This document shows positions 24,684 to 32,429 of a stretch of 32,589 nt of DNA, in pieces; positions within the stretch are counted from its first letter, which is position 1, and each line of letters begins with the position of its first letter. The DNA is from Succinatimonas sp. UBA6849. GTDB taxonomy: Bacteria; Pseudomonadota; Gammaproteobacteria; Enterobacterales; Succinivibrionaceae. The stretch spans positions 38,182 through 70,770 of the forward strand of contig DKDL01000072.1 in the NCBI GenBank assembly GCA_002449335.1, written 5' to 3'. Made by a program: the position numbers and the translations under genes. The notes under the pieces were generated by a model that was given only the letters and a program-made list of their open reading frames with translations, did no database searches and had not been told where the DNA came from.

Positions 24684-24923
24684 CTCCTGAATATCTCAGC
24701 ATTACAGCTCTAAACAATCGCAACTAAGTTGTTTTTTAGATTATGAAGATTATTGTTGACTCAAGGAAAGATACTTTATTCATGGTTGTCTTTGGAAAAA
24801 GAGAACATAATGCAGATACTAGGGCATCACAAAAATGGAGCATTTTGACTACTAATTAAGAGGTATTAGTGATCCCTGCTTCTATCTCTATGCCCGATTA
24901 TCTAGTCCTAGGACCGTTCTCTT
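24684..24923. repeat. Second, diverged copy of the toxin-antitoxin element, probably without toxin
   Basis: Landmarks of the first element recur in the same order. CTCCTG-N8-AGC-(ctag)-ATTAC at 24369-24394 matches CTCCTG-N8-AGC-ATTAC at 24684-24705. AGATACTAG at 24490-24498 matches 24814-24822. CCCGAT-ATC-AGT-CTAGGA at 24506-24526 matches 24893-24913. The closing stem has changed on both sides (AACAAAG/CTTTGTT becomes AAGAGAAC/GTTCTCTT, 24799-24806 with 24916-24923), and about 60 nt with an extra small hairpin (24851-24870) are inserted at the apex. At the toxin position the minus strand has only a 15-codon ORF (24736-24783) with no ribosome site and a weakly hydrophobic tail. Confidence 0.55.
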
Positions 24924-24984
24924 ACCTCAATCACCACTAAAAATGTGCAATAGTAGACTGTTTCAATGAGCTTTCTTTATTTAA

Positions 24985-25013
24985 TTGAATTGATGGTTCA
25001 GTAATAATAAAAT
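24985..25013 (+). promoter_or_regulatory. Promoter of the YajG-like lipoprotein gene
   Basis: TTGAAT (24985-24990), 17-bp spacer, TAAAAT (25008-25013). The transcript would start near 25020 and have a leader of about 65 nt. Confidence 0.65.
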
Positions 25014-25027
25014 GCTTCTGACAAATT

Positions 25028-25068
25028 CCATGACATAAGTCATGGATCATGAGACACCTAAATCTCAT
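25028..25068 (+). other. Two small hairpins in the lipoprotein mRNA leader
   Basis: A perfect 7-bp stem with a 4-nt loop (25028-25034 with 25039-25045) is followed by a 5-bp stem (25049-25053 with 25064-25068). The AGAGG ribosome site at 25076-25080 lies free after them. Possibly mRNA stabilisation. Confidence 0.6.
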
Positions 25069-25085
25069 CCTTTTTAGAGGCAATT

Positions 25086-25739
25086 ATGAATTTTATTAAA
25101 GCATTAGGCACAGTTGCTTTTTTCACTTTAGCTGTAACTGGTTGCTCAACATCAAATGAATATCTTGATTTATCAAATCCTGTAAGAGTTGTAGCAGAAG
25201 AGAGCAACGGTCCTACAGTTTGTGTATCTGACGTAACCGACAGCCGTGTATTCATTGGCGATGGAAGTAAAGAAGACACTCCATCAGGATCTGTTTTATC
25301 AGAGGAATACACCTCAAGAGCATATGCAAGATTAAAGACTGCAATTGGAGAGCCTGCTGGTGGTTTATTACTACCTAATGACAAGACAGTAGCATCTGTT
25401 GTAAAAGAGACCATTGAAAAAGCTTTAGCAGACAGTGGCTATAACGTAGTTGAAAATGCAGCTACTGAAGATCAAGGTGTAATCAATGTAGCTATCAGTG
25501 TTAAGAAGTTTTGGGCATGGCCTGAGAAAGGTGATTTAAATACCAGAATTAAGTCTGCAATTGAACTTGATGTTTATATGCAAGATGGCGCAACACAAAG
25601 ACATTTGAATTTAAAGAATACCCAAACAAGAAAAGCTTTAACTGCTACAAAAGCTCAGTATAAGAAGGTAACCGAGGATTCTCTGTCTAACATCTATTAT
25701 CTTGCTGCACAGAAATTTAGAGCACTACCTAAGAACTAA
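25086..25739 (+). CDS. Putative lipoprotein, YajG-like
   Basis: This is a 217-aa exported protein with a lipoprotein signal peptide: hydrophobic segment then LAVTGC with Cys20 as the lipid-modified residue, and Ser-Thr-Ser after it, which favours outer-membrane sorting. The mature part contains a VxDxR-type strand (VSDVTDSRVFIGD), a helix VVKETIEKALADSGYNVVEN and strands with INVAISVKKFWAW. This layout resembles YajG family lipoproteins, whose function is unknown. The homology is judged by eye only. It has its own promoter and a terminator at 25755. Confidence 0.8.
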   Translation: MNFIKALGTVAFFTLAVTGCSTSNEYLDLSNPVRVVAEESNGPTVCVSDVTDSRVFIGDGSKEDTPSGSVLSEEYTSRAYARLKTAIGEPAGGLLLPNDKTVASVVKETIEKALADSGYNVVENAATEDQGVINVAISVKKFWAWPEKGDLNTRIKSAIELDVYMQDGATQRHLNLKNTQTRKALTATKAQYKKVTEDSLSNIYYLAAQKFRALPKN

Positions 25740-25754
25740 TCTTTTAGTTCCGTC

Positions 25755-25782
25755 ATAAGGCAATCTCATACGATTGCCTTAT
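25755..25782. terminator. Bidirectional terminator hairpin between the lipoprotein and exporter genes
   Basis: A perfect 11-bp stem (25755-25765 with 25772-25782, loop tcatac) lies 16 bp after the lipoprotein stop and 50 bp past the convergent exporter gene's stop. The U-tract is poor on both strands. Confidence 0.7.
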
Positions 25783-25832
25783 TGCTTTACTTACATCATC
25801 TTACCTTTCAATTTGAGCTGTACTTTTCTTTT

Positions 25833-26474
25833 CTAAAACAGCATTGTCAAAAAGACTTTTAACAGGTTGAGTCCGTAGATAATAATTACAACACCACAAA
25901 CGCGGTTAATGGCAGTCATTACTTTAGAACTACTGTTATTTGATTTACCGTTTGCATTAAATAACCTGCTAAAAAGTGAGATTACAAAGATCAAACCTGT
26001 AAACCACAAAAATGAAGCAGAGATGATGCCTGACATGAATGGCAAAGCTTGGCTTGAGAGTAAAGTTACATGGAATGCACCGAGCATCATTGTGCCATCA
26101 ATGATAGCCTGAGGATTAAACCAAGTAACTACGCAGGCTGAGGTAATAGTTTTACCTATTGGCATCGATGATTTATCTCTTTTAACTTCTTGAGCCTTAC
26201 TTTTTAATAAGCTGATACCAATTCTGATAACCACAACACTTCCAACAAGAAGTATTGCAAGTTTTACAAATTCATATTTTTCCATGACAGAACCTACTCC
26301 GTAAAAGCAGGAAGCTGACAGACTGATATCAAAGAAAGCCACGATAATAGCTGTAAGAAAAGCTCTCTTTCTTGAATCATTTAAAGCTGAATTGATAACA
26401 AACAGGTTTTGCATGCCAATAGGAGCCAAATAAGCAAGCCCCATTGTTAAACCTTGAAAAAAGTAGGTGTACAT
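25833..26474 (-). CDS. LysE/ArgO-type amino acid exporter
   Basis: This is a 213-aa membrane protein with about six hydrophobic segments, which exports an amino acid from the cytosol. It resembles E. coli ArgO: N-terminal FFQGLTMGLAYLAPIGMQNLFV (ArgO has LPLGPQN), then TWFNPQAIIDGTMMLGA in the middle and ISASFLWFTGLIF further on. The hallmark PxGxQN is preserved as PIGMQN. It is divergent from a MocR-type regulator gene, the usual arrangement for regulator-target pairs. No Shine-Dalgarno is evident before the ATG. The substrate could be Arg, Lys or another amino acid. Confidence 0.88.
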   Translation of the reverse strand: MYTYFFQGLTMGLAYLAPIGMQNLFVINSALNDSRKRAFLTAIIVAFFDISLSASCFYGVGSVMEKYEFVKLAILLVGSVVVIRIGISLLKSKAQEVKRDKSSMPIGKTITSACVVTWFNPQAIIDGTMMLGAFHVTLLSSQALPFMSGIISASFLWFTGLIFVISLFSRLFNANGKSNNSSSKVMTAINRVCGVVIIIYGLNLLKVFLTMLF

Positions 26475-26480
26475 TTCAAA

Positions 26481-26503
26481 ATACCAACTAAATCAAAATA
26501 CCA
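26481..26503. promoter_or_regulatory. Direct repeats ATACCA, probable MocR-type operator
   Basis: The 13-bp word tcaaaataccaac occurs exactly at 26476-26488 and 26493-26505, a 17-bp period. Its core ATACCA (26481-26486, 26498-26503) is the hexamer known from GabR, a MocR-type regulator. It lies just downstream of the proposed exporter promoter and between the two divergent genes. Confidence 0.6.
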
Positions 26504-26513
26504 ACCAAAATAA

Positions 26514-26541
26514 TCTATACTTTTATAAAGTCTGATGTTAA
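26514..26541 (-). promoter_or_regulatory. Candidate promoter of the exporter gene
   Basis: On the minus strand TTAACA (26536-26541), 16-bp spacer, TATAGA (26514-26519). Transcription would start at the edge of the ATACCA repeats, so a bound regulator would directly affect initiation. Confidence 0.45.
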
Positions 26542-26642
26542 TCTTTGCTTAACATCTATGTTCTAATGCGATTTTGAAGACATTATATTTTTTTTAAATT
26601 TTTTGTAACCGACCAAAAATTGCTTTTTTACCCAACCAAGTT

Positions 26643-28118
26643 ATGAACAAGAAACAAACTTTAGAAATTAACTGGCACCCTGACAAAAACTCATCAGTTC
26701 CTGCTTACCAACAGATTGTGGATTTCTTTTTGTCATCTGTAAGCTCTGGCGCTTTTCCAATTGGGATGAAATTGCCTTCACAAAGAAAGCTCTCTGAAAT
26801 CTTTATGGTGAACAGATCAACTGTAAGTACAGCAATTGCAGAACTATCTTCATATGGAGTTTTAAAAGGCAGTTTTGGAGCCGGAACTGAAATAGCTAGC
26901 AACACCTGGTCACTACTATTAAAAGGAAATCAAAACTGGTCTAGACATGTTCTGTCAGGAACCTTCAAAGAGAACATTTCTACCCTGCAGGTAATCAATC
27001 AGCTAGAGTTTGATACAGAATTATTAAGGTTAGGTACAGGTGAAATTGACCACAGATTATTTCCTAAAGATTACCTAAAAGAAGCTCTTGCACTTACAGC
27101 TGATTCTGTAAAAGATTTAGGTTATCTTGAGTCATTAGGGCTTTATGAGTTAAGAGTAGAAATACAAAAGCACTTGCAAAAGCTCGGCATTAACACAACT
27201 CCTGATTGCATTTTAATCACCTCAGGATCTTTACAGGCTCTACAGCTGATCTCTGTATGCTTACTAAAAAATGGCTCAAAAGTCTTTGTTGAAGCTCCAT
27301 CATATTTAAAGTCTCTGCAAGTCTTTCAGTCAGCAGGCTTAGAACTCTCTGGCATCAGTATGGATAATGATGGAATTGAGTATTGGAAGATCCTGCCACA
27401 ACTTAATAAAGCAAATCCTAATGAGGCTTCATCTGTTCTTTATACCATTCCAACTAATCACAATCCAACTGGATGCTGCATGAGCAATAAAAGACGACAG
27501 GAGCTTTTAGACTTTTGTCTAAAGAACAGATTACCTGTAATCGAAGATGGAGCTTATCAAGAACTCTGTTATGGAAACGAAACGTATACTCCCATAAAAG
27601 CCATAGATAAAAATGACATGGTGATTTACTTAGGTACAGCATCAAAGACCTTATCCCCTGGTCTTAGAATTGGTTATCTGGTGGCACCACAAGCTATCGT
27701 ACAAAGATTGGGCGACGCTAAGATGCAGATGGATTATGGCGCAAGCTCATTGTCTCAATATGTCTTCATGCACTTTTTAAAATCAGGTATGTACGAGAGT
27801 TATCTTTTAAGATTAAAGACTGTTCTACATCAAAGGCTTTTAAATGCTCTAAAGGTTCTAAATGAGAATTTTGCAGATCTTGCTAAATGGTCAACTCCAA
27901 AGGGTGGATTTTACATTTGGCTTACTTTTAATGATCCTGTAAAAATGGATGAACTCTTTAAAGAATCGATTAAAGCAAAAGTACTGTTAAATCCTGGTGA
28001 CATTTATGACTTTAAGTCAAATAATTCGTTGCGTCTATCTTATGCATACGTGAACGAAAAGGAATTTGAAAAGGGAGCTTTAAGCTTAAAAGAGCTTATT
28101 CTCAAGATGAAGCACTAG
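26643..28118 (+). CDS. MocR-type transcriptional regulator (GntR helix-turn-helix plus PLP aminotransferase-like domain)
   Basis: This is a 491-aa fusion. Residues about 18-85 form a GntR winged helix (VPAYQQIVDFFLSSVSSGAF, LPSQRKLSEIFMVNRSTVST). From about 110 on comes a fold-type I aminotransferase domain with TIPTNHNPTG and the PLP-binding Lys335 in GTASKTLSPGLRIGY. MocR proteins use bound PLP and an amine or amino acid as effector. Here the divergent LysE/ArgO-type gene is the likely target (inference), with ATACCA repeats between them. No clear Shine-Dalgarno precedes the ATG, as in the divergent gene. Catalytic activity is not expected but cannot be excluded. Confidence 0.92.
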   Translation: MNKKQTLEINWHPDKNSSVPAYQQIVDFFLSSVSSGAFPIGMKLPSQRKLSEIFMVNRSTVSTAIAELSSYGVLKGSFGAGTEIASNTWSLLLKGNQNWSRHVLSGTFKENISTLQVINQLEFDTELLRLGTGEIDHRLFPKDYLKEALALTADSVKDLGYLESLGLYELRVEIQKHLQKLGINTTPDCILITSGSLQALQLISVCLLKNGSKVFVEAPSYLKSLQVFQSAGLELSGISMDNDGIEYWKILPQLNKANPNEASSVLYTIPTNHNPTGCCMSNKRRQELLDFCLKNRLPVIEDGAYQELCYGNETYTPIKAIDKNDMVIYLGTASKTLSPGLRIGYLVAPQAIVQRLGDAKMQMDYGASSLSQYVFMHFLKSGMYESYLLRLKTVLHQRLLNALKVLNENFADLAKWSTPKGGFYIWLTFNDPVKMDELFKESIKAKVLLNPGDIYDFKSNNSLRLSYAYVNEKEFEKGALSLKELILKMKH

Positions 28119-28224
28119 GTCTGATAAGATGAGATACAACCACAAAGGCGTTATTCTTGTGCGGATACAGTAAAGCTCCTGATTTTTACACCAAGAGCTT
28201 TAGATATTCTTGCTTTAGATAAGA

Positions 28225-29202
28225 TTAGATAGAATCTTCTTTCTCGTCTTTATCTTTTAAGTTTGCAAAGAAGGTTGCAAGGATTGGGCCTGAAATATTG
28301 TGCCATACAGAGAACACAGCACCAGGAACTGCAGCAATTGGGTTGATAGCACCAGATGCTGCTAACTTTGCAGCAAGAGCTGCAGCAAGACCTGAGTTCT
28401 GCATACCAATTTCGATAGCAAGAGTCTTCTTCTGAGCTAACTTCATGCCGAATACTTTACCTAATAAGTAACCGCATAAGTAACCAATGCAGTTATGTAA
28501 AGCAACAACTAAGAAGATGATAAGAGCTGTTTCTGCAATCTTTTCAGCACTTGCTGCAACAACAGCGGTAACGATAGAGATAATTGCAAATACGCTGATT
28601 AGAGGTAAAGCAATAACAACCTTTCGTACCACAGTGCCAAATAAAGCATTGATAATTACACCACCAATGATTGGTAAAAGCACAATCTTAACGATTGACC
28701 AGAACATCGCAGCAGGATCAACTTCAATGTACTGATGAGCAAATAACCAGAATAAACCTGGAGTTACTAATGGAGCCAAGATAGTGGTGCATGAGGTAAT
28801 GGTAACTGATAGAGGAACATCGCCTTTACCTAAATAAGACATCACGTTTGATGAGGTACCACCTGGACAGCAACCTACAAGTAACACACCAGCAGCTAAA
28901 TCAGCTGATAGACCGAATACCTTTACAAGGAAGAATGCAATTAAAGGCATTAAGATGAACTGACCTACAATACCGATAATAACCTGAATTGGGCGATGGA
29001 ATACCTCAGAGAAATCCTTTGGTGATAAGGTCAAGCCCATACCAAACATAACAACACCTAATAGGATTGAAACGTATGGTAATAAGAAAAGGAAGCCTTG
29101 AGGGAAATAATAAGAGATTAAAGCAAAAACGATTACCCATAGAGCAAAGGTCTTACTAAAGAAAGCACTTACAGAAGCAAGAGTTCTTAATGCGTTTGAC
29201 AT
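28225..29202 (-). CDS. BASS-family (bile acid:Na+ symporter-like) transporter
   Basis: This is a 325-aa membrane protein with about nine or ten hydrophobic segments. Family hallmarks are the GVVMFGMGLTLSPKDF segment (about 50-65), the sodium-site region VGCCPGGTSSNVMSYLGKGD (about 109-128) followed by VPLSVTITSCTTILAPLVTP, and EIGMQNSGLAAALA near 265. Bacterial members transport organic acids rather than bile acids; PanS (ketopantoate) is one example and the match is closest to that type in pattern. The substrate is not deducible. It has a strong promoter (29242-29269), and is divergent from the next gene. A loose 8-bp hairpin lies at 28171-28202 downstream. Confidence 0.9.
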   Translation of the reverse strand: MSNALRTLASVSAFFSKTFALWVIVFALISYYFPQGFLFLLPYVSILLGVVMFGMGLTLSPKDFSEVFHRPIQVIIGIVGQFILMPLIAFFLVKVFGLSADLAAGVLLVGCCPGGTSSNVMSYLGKGDVPLSVTITSCTTILAPLVTPGLFWLFAHQYIEVDPAAMFWSIVKIVLLPIIGGVIINALFGTVVRKVVIALPLISVFAIISIVTAVVAASAEKIAETALIIFLVVALHNCIGYLCGYLLGKVFGMKLAQKKTLAIEIGMQNSGLAAALAAKLAASGAINPIAAVPGAVFSVWHNISGPILATFFANLKDKDEKEDSI

Positions 29203-29241
29203 ACAATTTTACCTGTTGTTATTAGTTAATATGTGTCTGAT

Positions 29242-29269
29242 ATATTAGATCCATTATTTTAACTGTCAA
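29242..29269 (-). promoter_or_regulatory. Promoter of the BASS-family transporter gene
   Basis: On the minus strand TTGACA (29264-29269), perfect, 16-bp spacer, TAATAT (29242-29247). The start would be near 29235, 33 bp before the coding region. Confidence 0.75.
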
Positions 29270-29370
29270 TAATTTGTGATCTGAGAGTAATTTTCAGAGA
29301 ATTCACCATTAAAGATCAAATAAATAATCTCTTGCACCTATTCTATGCAATGTGAATTTTTACCAAGTTT

Positions 29371-29444
29371 ATAGTTAAAATTACCGCATAGATAGTTAAA
29401 ACAACAATTAGTCACAAGCTAAATCAGACAAAAGAAGCGGTAAT
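29371..29444 (+). promoter_or_regulatory. Direct and inverted repeats upstream of the amidotransferase-like gene
   Basis: ATAGTTAAAA occurs exactly at 29371-29380 and 29392-29401, 21 bp apart (two helical turns), as an operator might. A perfect 8-bp inverted repeat ATTACCGC (29380-29387) / GCGGTAAT (29437-29444) could pair in RNA and cover the ribosome binding region just before the ATG at 29451. Confidence 0.45.
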
Positions 29445-29450
29445 ACACTT

Positions 29451-30182
29451 ATGACAAAACCAATTATTGGCATCTTGCCACTGTATGACAGTGAAAAAGA
29501 TAGTATCTGGATGTTGCCAGGCTACCAGAAAGGTTTAGAAAAAGCAGGTGCTCAGACTCTTATTTTTCCATATACCAACGATGTAGATGAGATCTTAACT
29601 ATAAGTGCTCTTTGTGATGGCTACCTATTTACAGGTGGACAGGATGTAGATCCCAAACTCTATAATGAGAAAAAACAAAGTTATTGTGGAGAGATCTCCC
29701 CTGTTTTAGATACACTTACAAAGCTTGTCTTTGAAGATGCCAAATTCTCAGATAAAGCCATACTAGGTATCTGCAGAGGATGTCAGATCTTAAATGTGCT
29801 CTTTGGTGGCTCTTTATATCAGGATCTTGATACTCAATATTCTAGCTCTAATGGAATTCATACAGAGCACCACCAGAACAAGCCTTATGACAGCACCTCT
29901 CATAAAGTTTCTTTAAATCACGATTCTTATCTTCAGAAACTGCTGAAAAAAGATGAACTTCTAGTCAATAGTATTCATCATCAAGGTATTAAAGATCTAG
30001 GTATGGGATTAAGCGTCAATGCTGTAAGTGAAGATGGAATTGTAGAAAGTATCAAGGCAAAAGACTACAACTTCATGCTAGGAGTGCAATGGCATCCTGA
30101 GTACAACTACTTTAGAAATGAAGACAGCATGGCTATTTTAAAGGCTTTTGTCAAAGAGACTTCTGAAGAATTCTGTCTATAG
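29451..30182 (+). CDS. Class I glutamine-amidotransferase-like hydrolase (peptidase C26; PuuD-type gamma-glutamyl hydrolase)
   Basis: This is a 243-aa cytosolic hydrolase of the gamma-glutamyl-GABA hydrolase family. The nucleophile is Cys108 in GICRGCQ, with His215 and Glu217 in VQWHPE completing the triad. The family segment YLFTGGQDVDPKLYNE lies at 58-73, and HQNKPYDSTSHKV and NSIHHQGIKDLG are also typical. Such enzymes cleave gamma-glutamyl conjugates (in putrescine degradation by PuuD, for example). No other polyamine genes are nearby, so the substrate is open. It is a single-gene unit. Confidence 0.9.
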   Translation: MTKPIIGILPLYDSEKDSIWMLPGYQKGLEKAGAQTLIFPYTNDVDEILTISALCDGYLFTGGQDVDPKLYNEKKQSYCGEISPVLDTLTKLVFEDAKFSDKAILGICRGCQILNVLFGGSLYQDLDTQYSSSNGIHTEHHQNKPYDSTSHKVSLNHDSYLQKLLKKDELLVNSIHHQGIKDLGMGLSVNAVSEDGIVESIKAKDYNFMLGVQWHPEYNYFRNEDSMAILKAFVKETSEEFCL

Positions 30183-30225
30183 TCTGCTTTATGTTGTAGG
30201 TTGGTACAGACTGCTTTGTTTAGTC

Positions 30226-30271
30226 AGCAAAAACAACAATGGCCACTACTATTTTCATAATAATGGCCATT
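30226..30271 (-). terminator. Rho-independent terminator of the phosphoglucomutase gene
   Basis: An 8-bp stem (30238-30245 with 30264-30271), with a further A/T-pairing loop, is followed on the minus strand by GTTGTTTTTG. It begins 36 bp after the stop codon. Confidence 0.75.
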
Positions 30272-30307
30272 CAATCAGTAATTAGAAACTTTTAATACAA
30301 AGTACTA

Positions 30308-31987
30308 TTACTTAAAAAACTCTGAAAGCTCAGCTACAACCTGCTTTTCAACAGCCTGTGCAGCTTCTCTAGATGGAGCACTGATGCTGATGTAGGTCTT
30401 AAGCTTAGGCTCAGTACCACTAGGTCTTACAACAACTGAGCAGTTGCCTTCCATCTTGTACTTTAATACGTCTGACTTAGGAAGACCATTTAAGCCCTTT
30501 GAGTAATCCTCAACGATCTCAATCTTCTTGTTAGCGAAGGTATAACCAACACCTACTTTCTCATGGAACTTGTGCATGATGTCAGCCATCTTAGCCATAC
30601 CAGCTGAACCATCAAACTCGAAGCTGTGTAAAGTGTTCAAGCAGTAACCATACTTCTTGTATAGTTCTTCTAACTTGTCTAATAAGCTCAAACCGTGAGT
30701 CTTGTAGTAGCTGAACATTTCACAAATCATGTAAGCGCCGTCAACAGCATCTTTATCTCTTACATAACCTGAAGTTAGATAGCCATATGACTCTTCAAAG
30801 CCGAATACATAACGGTCTTCTTCGTGTTTCTTCTCTAAGAAACCGATCTGCTCACCGATGAACTTAAAGCCAGTTAAAACGTTAATGGTCTTTAAGCCAT
30901 AGTTTGCAGCAATACGCTCAGCCATATCGATAGTTACGATGGTCTTAACTAATAGAGGATCTTTAGGTAAGGTACCATGTTTCTGTCTCTGTGAGCAGAT
31001 GTAGTCTAGAAGCAACATACCAACTTCGTTACCGGTTAGTAACTGATACTCGCCCTGCTTATCCTTAACAGCAATACCTACACGGTCACAATCAGGATCG
31101 GTAGCTAACATTAAGTCAGCACCAGTCTTCTGACAGTACTGTAAACCTAACTGTAAAGCTTCTTTGATTTCTGGATTTGGGAATGGGCAGGTTGGGAAGT
31201 TACCATCAGGATTTCTCTGCTCTTCAACGATGGTTATGTTCTTGTAACCTTCCTCGTCTAACACTCTGGTTACAGGCTCTAAACCAGTACCATTTAATGG
31301 AGAGTAAACGATAGCTACGTTCTTATCAACGTTCTCACCGTATAGAACTGACTGCTTCTTGATCTGAGCGATAAAGCTGTCTAAAACCTCTTCTTTAATG
31401 TGAGAGATCTTGCCTGCCTTGAAAGCCTCATCAAATGGAAGTTGCTTTACGTCAGCAAAGATATCTAACTTTTCAATCTCAGCTAAGATTTCAGCAGCAG
31501 CTTCTGTAGTGATCTGGCAACCGTCATCACCGTAAACCTTATAACCGTTGTACTTACTTGGGTTATGACTTGCAGTTAACATTACACCTGCTGAAGTCTT
31601 TAAATAACGCACAGCATAAGATACTGTTGGTACTGGAAGTAATCTTGGCCAAATGAAAACTTTGATGCCGTTTGCTGCAAATACGCCTGCTGCGGTCTTT
31701 GCAAATACATCAGACTTAATACGGCTATCATAACCAATAGCTACAGATGCCTTGTCGCCATATTTTGCAACTAAGTAATTAGCTAGACCCTGAGATGCCT
31801 TAGCAACGGTGTGAACATTCATTCTGTTAGTACCAGAACCAATAACACCTCTTAAGCCACCAGTACCGAAAGCTAAGTTTCTGTAGAATGAATCTTCAAT
31901 CTGAGCATCATCATATTTCTCAAGCTCTGCCTTAATATCGGCATTAGCATGCTTAAGCCAACGTTCATATTCGGATCTGTAGTCCAT
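30308..31987 (-). CDS. Phosphoglucomutase / phosphomannomutase (alpha-D-phosphohexomutase, PgcA-like)
   Basis: This enzyme interconverts glucose 1- and 6-phosphate in the cytosol; glucose 1-phosphate is the precursor of UDP-glucose, the substrate of the cellulose synthase encoded in this window. At 559 aa it has all four hexomutase motifs: the phosphoserine loop TASHNP (138-143, Ser140), the metal loop DPDCDR (297-302), the sugar-binding GFEESYGY (396-403) and the phosphate-binding RPSGTEPK (521-528). The length and the N terminus (YERWLKHANADIKAEL, FGTGGLRGVIG) resemble the PgcA type common in Bacillota, not E. coli Pgm (about 546 aa). A good GGAG ribosome site precedes the ATG. It is monocistronic, so any link to cellulose is metabolic only. 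Confidence 0.93.
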   Translation of the reverse strand: MDYRSEYERWLKHANADIKAELEKYDDAQIEDSFYRNLAFGTGGLRGVIGSGTNRMNVHTVAKASQGLANYLVAKYGDKASVAIGYDSRIKSDVFAKTAAGVFAANGIKVFIWPRLLPVPTVSYAVRYLKTSAGVMLTASHNPSKYNGYKVYGDDGCQITTEAAAEILAEIEKLDIFADVKQLPFDEAFKAGKISHIKEEVLDSFIAQIKKQSVLYGENVDKNVAIVYSPLNGTGLEPVTRVLDEEGYKNITIVEEQRNPDGNFPTCPFPNPEIKEALQLGLQYCQKTGADLMLATDPDCDRVGIAVKDKQGEYQLLTGNEVGMLLLDYICSQRQKHGTLPKDPLLVKTIVTIDMAERIAANYGLKTINVLTGFKFIGEQIGFLEKKHEEDRYVFGFEESYGYLTSGYVRDKDAVDGAYMICEMFSYYKTHGLSLLDKLEELYKKYGYCLNTLHSFEFDGSAGMAKMADIMHKFHEKVGVGYTFANKKIEIVEDYSKGLNGLPKSDVLKYKMEGNCSVVVRPSGTEPKLKTYISISAPSREAAQAVEKQVVAELSEFFK

Positions 31988-32429
31988 TTATTATCTCCAG
32001 TTAAAATATAAATATATTTGTAAATCGTTCAATCTGTTATCTTACAGCAAAGCATCTTTTATAGTCAGATTATGTTTTGTTGCACCTTTAGACAGCTTTA
32101 TAGACATATTTATATTCCAAAACGTTTTGTTTTAGTTAAAACAGCCATAGGGCTATCTAAAAATAATGTCCTATTTTCTCAAATATTAAGAAAACTTACA
32201 TCAGTCTTTTTAAGAAGTTGTGACTTAATTTATCGTTTCGGAAACAAAGAAACTCTAAATTAAAAAAAGTCCATGATTTTATGACATCCTCTGTCTAAAA
32301 CTGTTAAGCAAAACTTATCTTAGAGACTTATTTCAATTATTGCGCAATGACTATACGTATTTTGATAAAAGCTCACACTAGTTGTATAATGCGCAAACAA
32401 GTTTTTTTACCTTATTTATAAGAATTATC
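31988..32429. other. Intergenic interval with two divergent promoters
   Basis: This 442-bp AT-rich gap separates divergent genes. Apart from the lipoprotein promoter at 32362-32390 and a 10-bp palindrome ATTGCGCAAT (32339-32348), I see nothing in it. A 63-codon frame at 32072-32263 has no ribosome site and no recognisable features. Confidence 0.6.
32362..32390 (+). promoter_or_regulatory. Promoter of the terminal lipoprotein gene
   Basis: TTGATA (32362-32367), exactly 17 bp, then a perfect TATAAT (32385-32390). Transcription would start near 32397, 33 bp before the ATG. Confidence 0.85.

Larger units (their letters stand above)
24237..25085. other. Gene-poor interval with two related structured elements
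   Basis: This 849-bp gap holds no protein gene above 40 codons that I trust. It contains an Ibs/Sib-like toxin-antitoxin candidate (24318-24537), a tandem 17-bp repeat (24541-24574), a diverged second copy of the element (24684-24923), and the promoter and leader of the downstream lipoprotein gene (24985-25085). Confidence 0.8.

Noticed and set aside
24736..24783. 15-codon minus-strand ORF at the toxin position of the second element
   Set aside because: It lacks a ribosome site and a continuous hydrophobic run, so I treat it as a decayed remnant at most and not as a gene.
24743..24859. 38-codon plus-strand ORF inside the second structured element
   Set aside because: No Shine-Dalgarno, mixed polar composition, and it overlaps paired RNA segments shared with the first element; better explained by the element.
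24237..25085. CRISPR array, tRNA or insertion sequence in the gene-poor interval
   Set aside because: There are no regularly spaced repeats with unique spacers, no cloverleaf pattern, no transposase fragment and no flanking target duplication.
32072..32263. 63-codon plus-strand frame between the phosphoglucomutase and lipoprotein genes
   Set aside because: It has no ribosome binding site, no recognisable domain, and lies in AT-rich promoter DNA upstream of the strong lipoprotein promoter.
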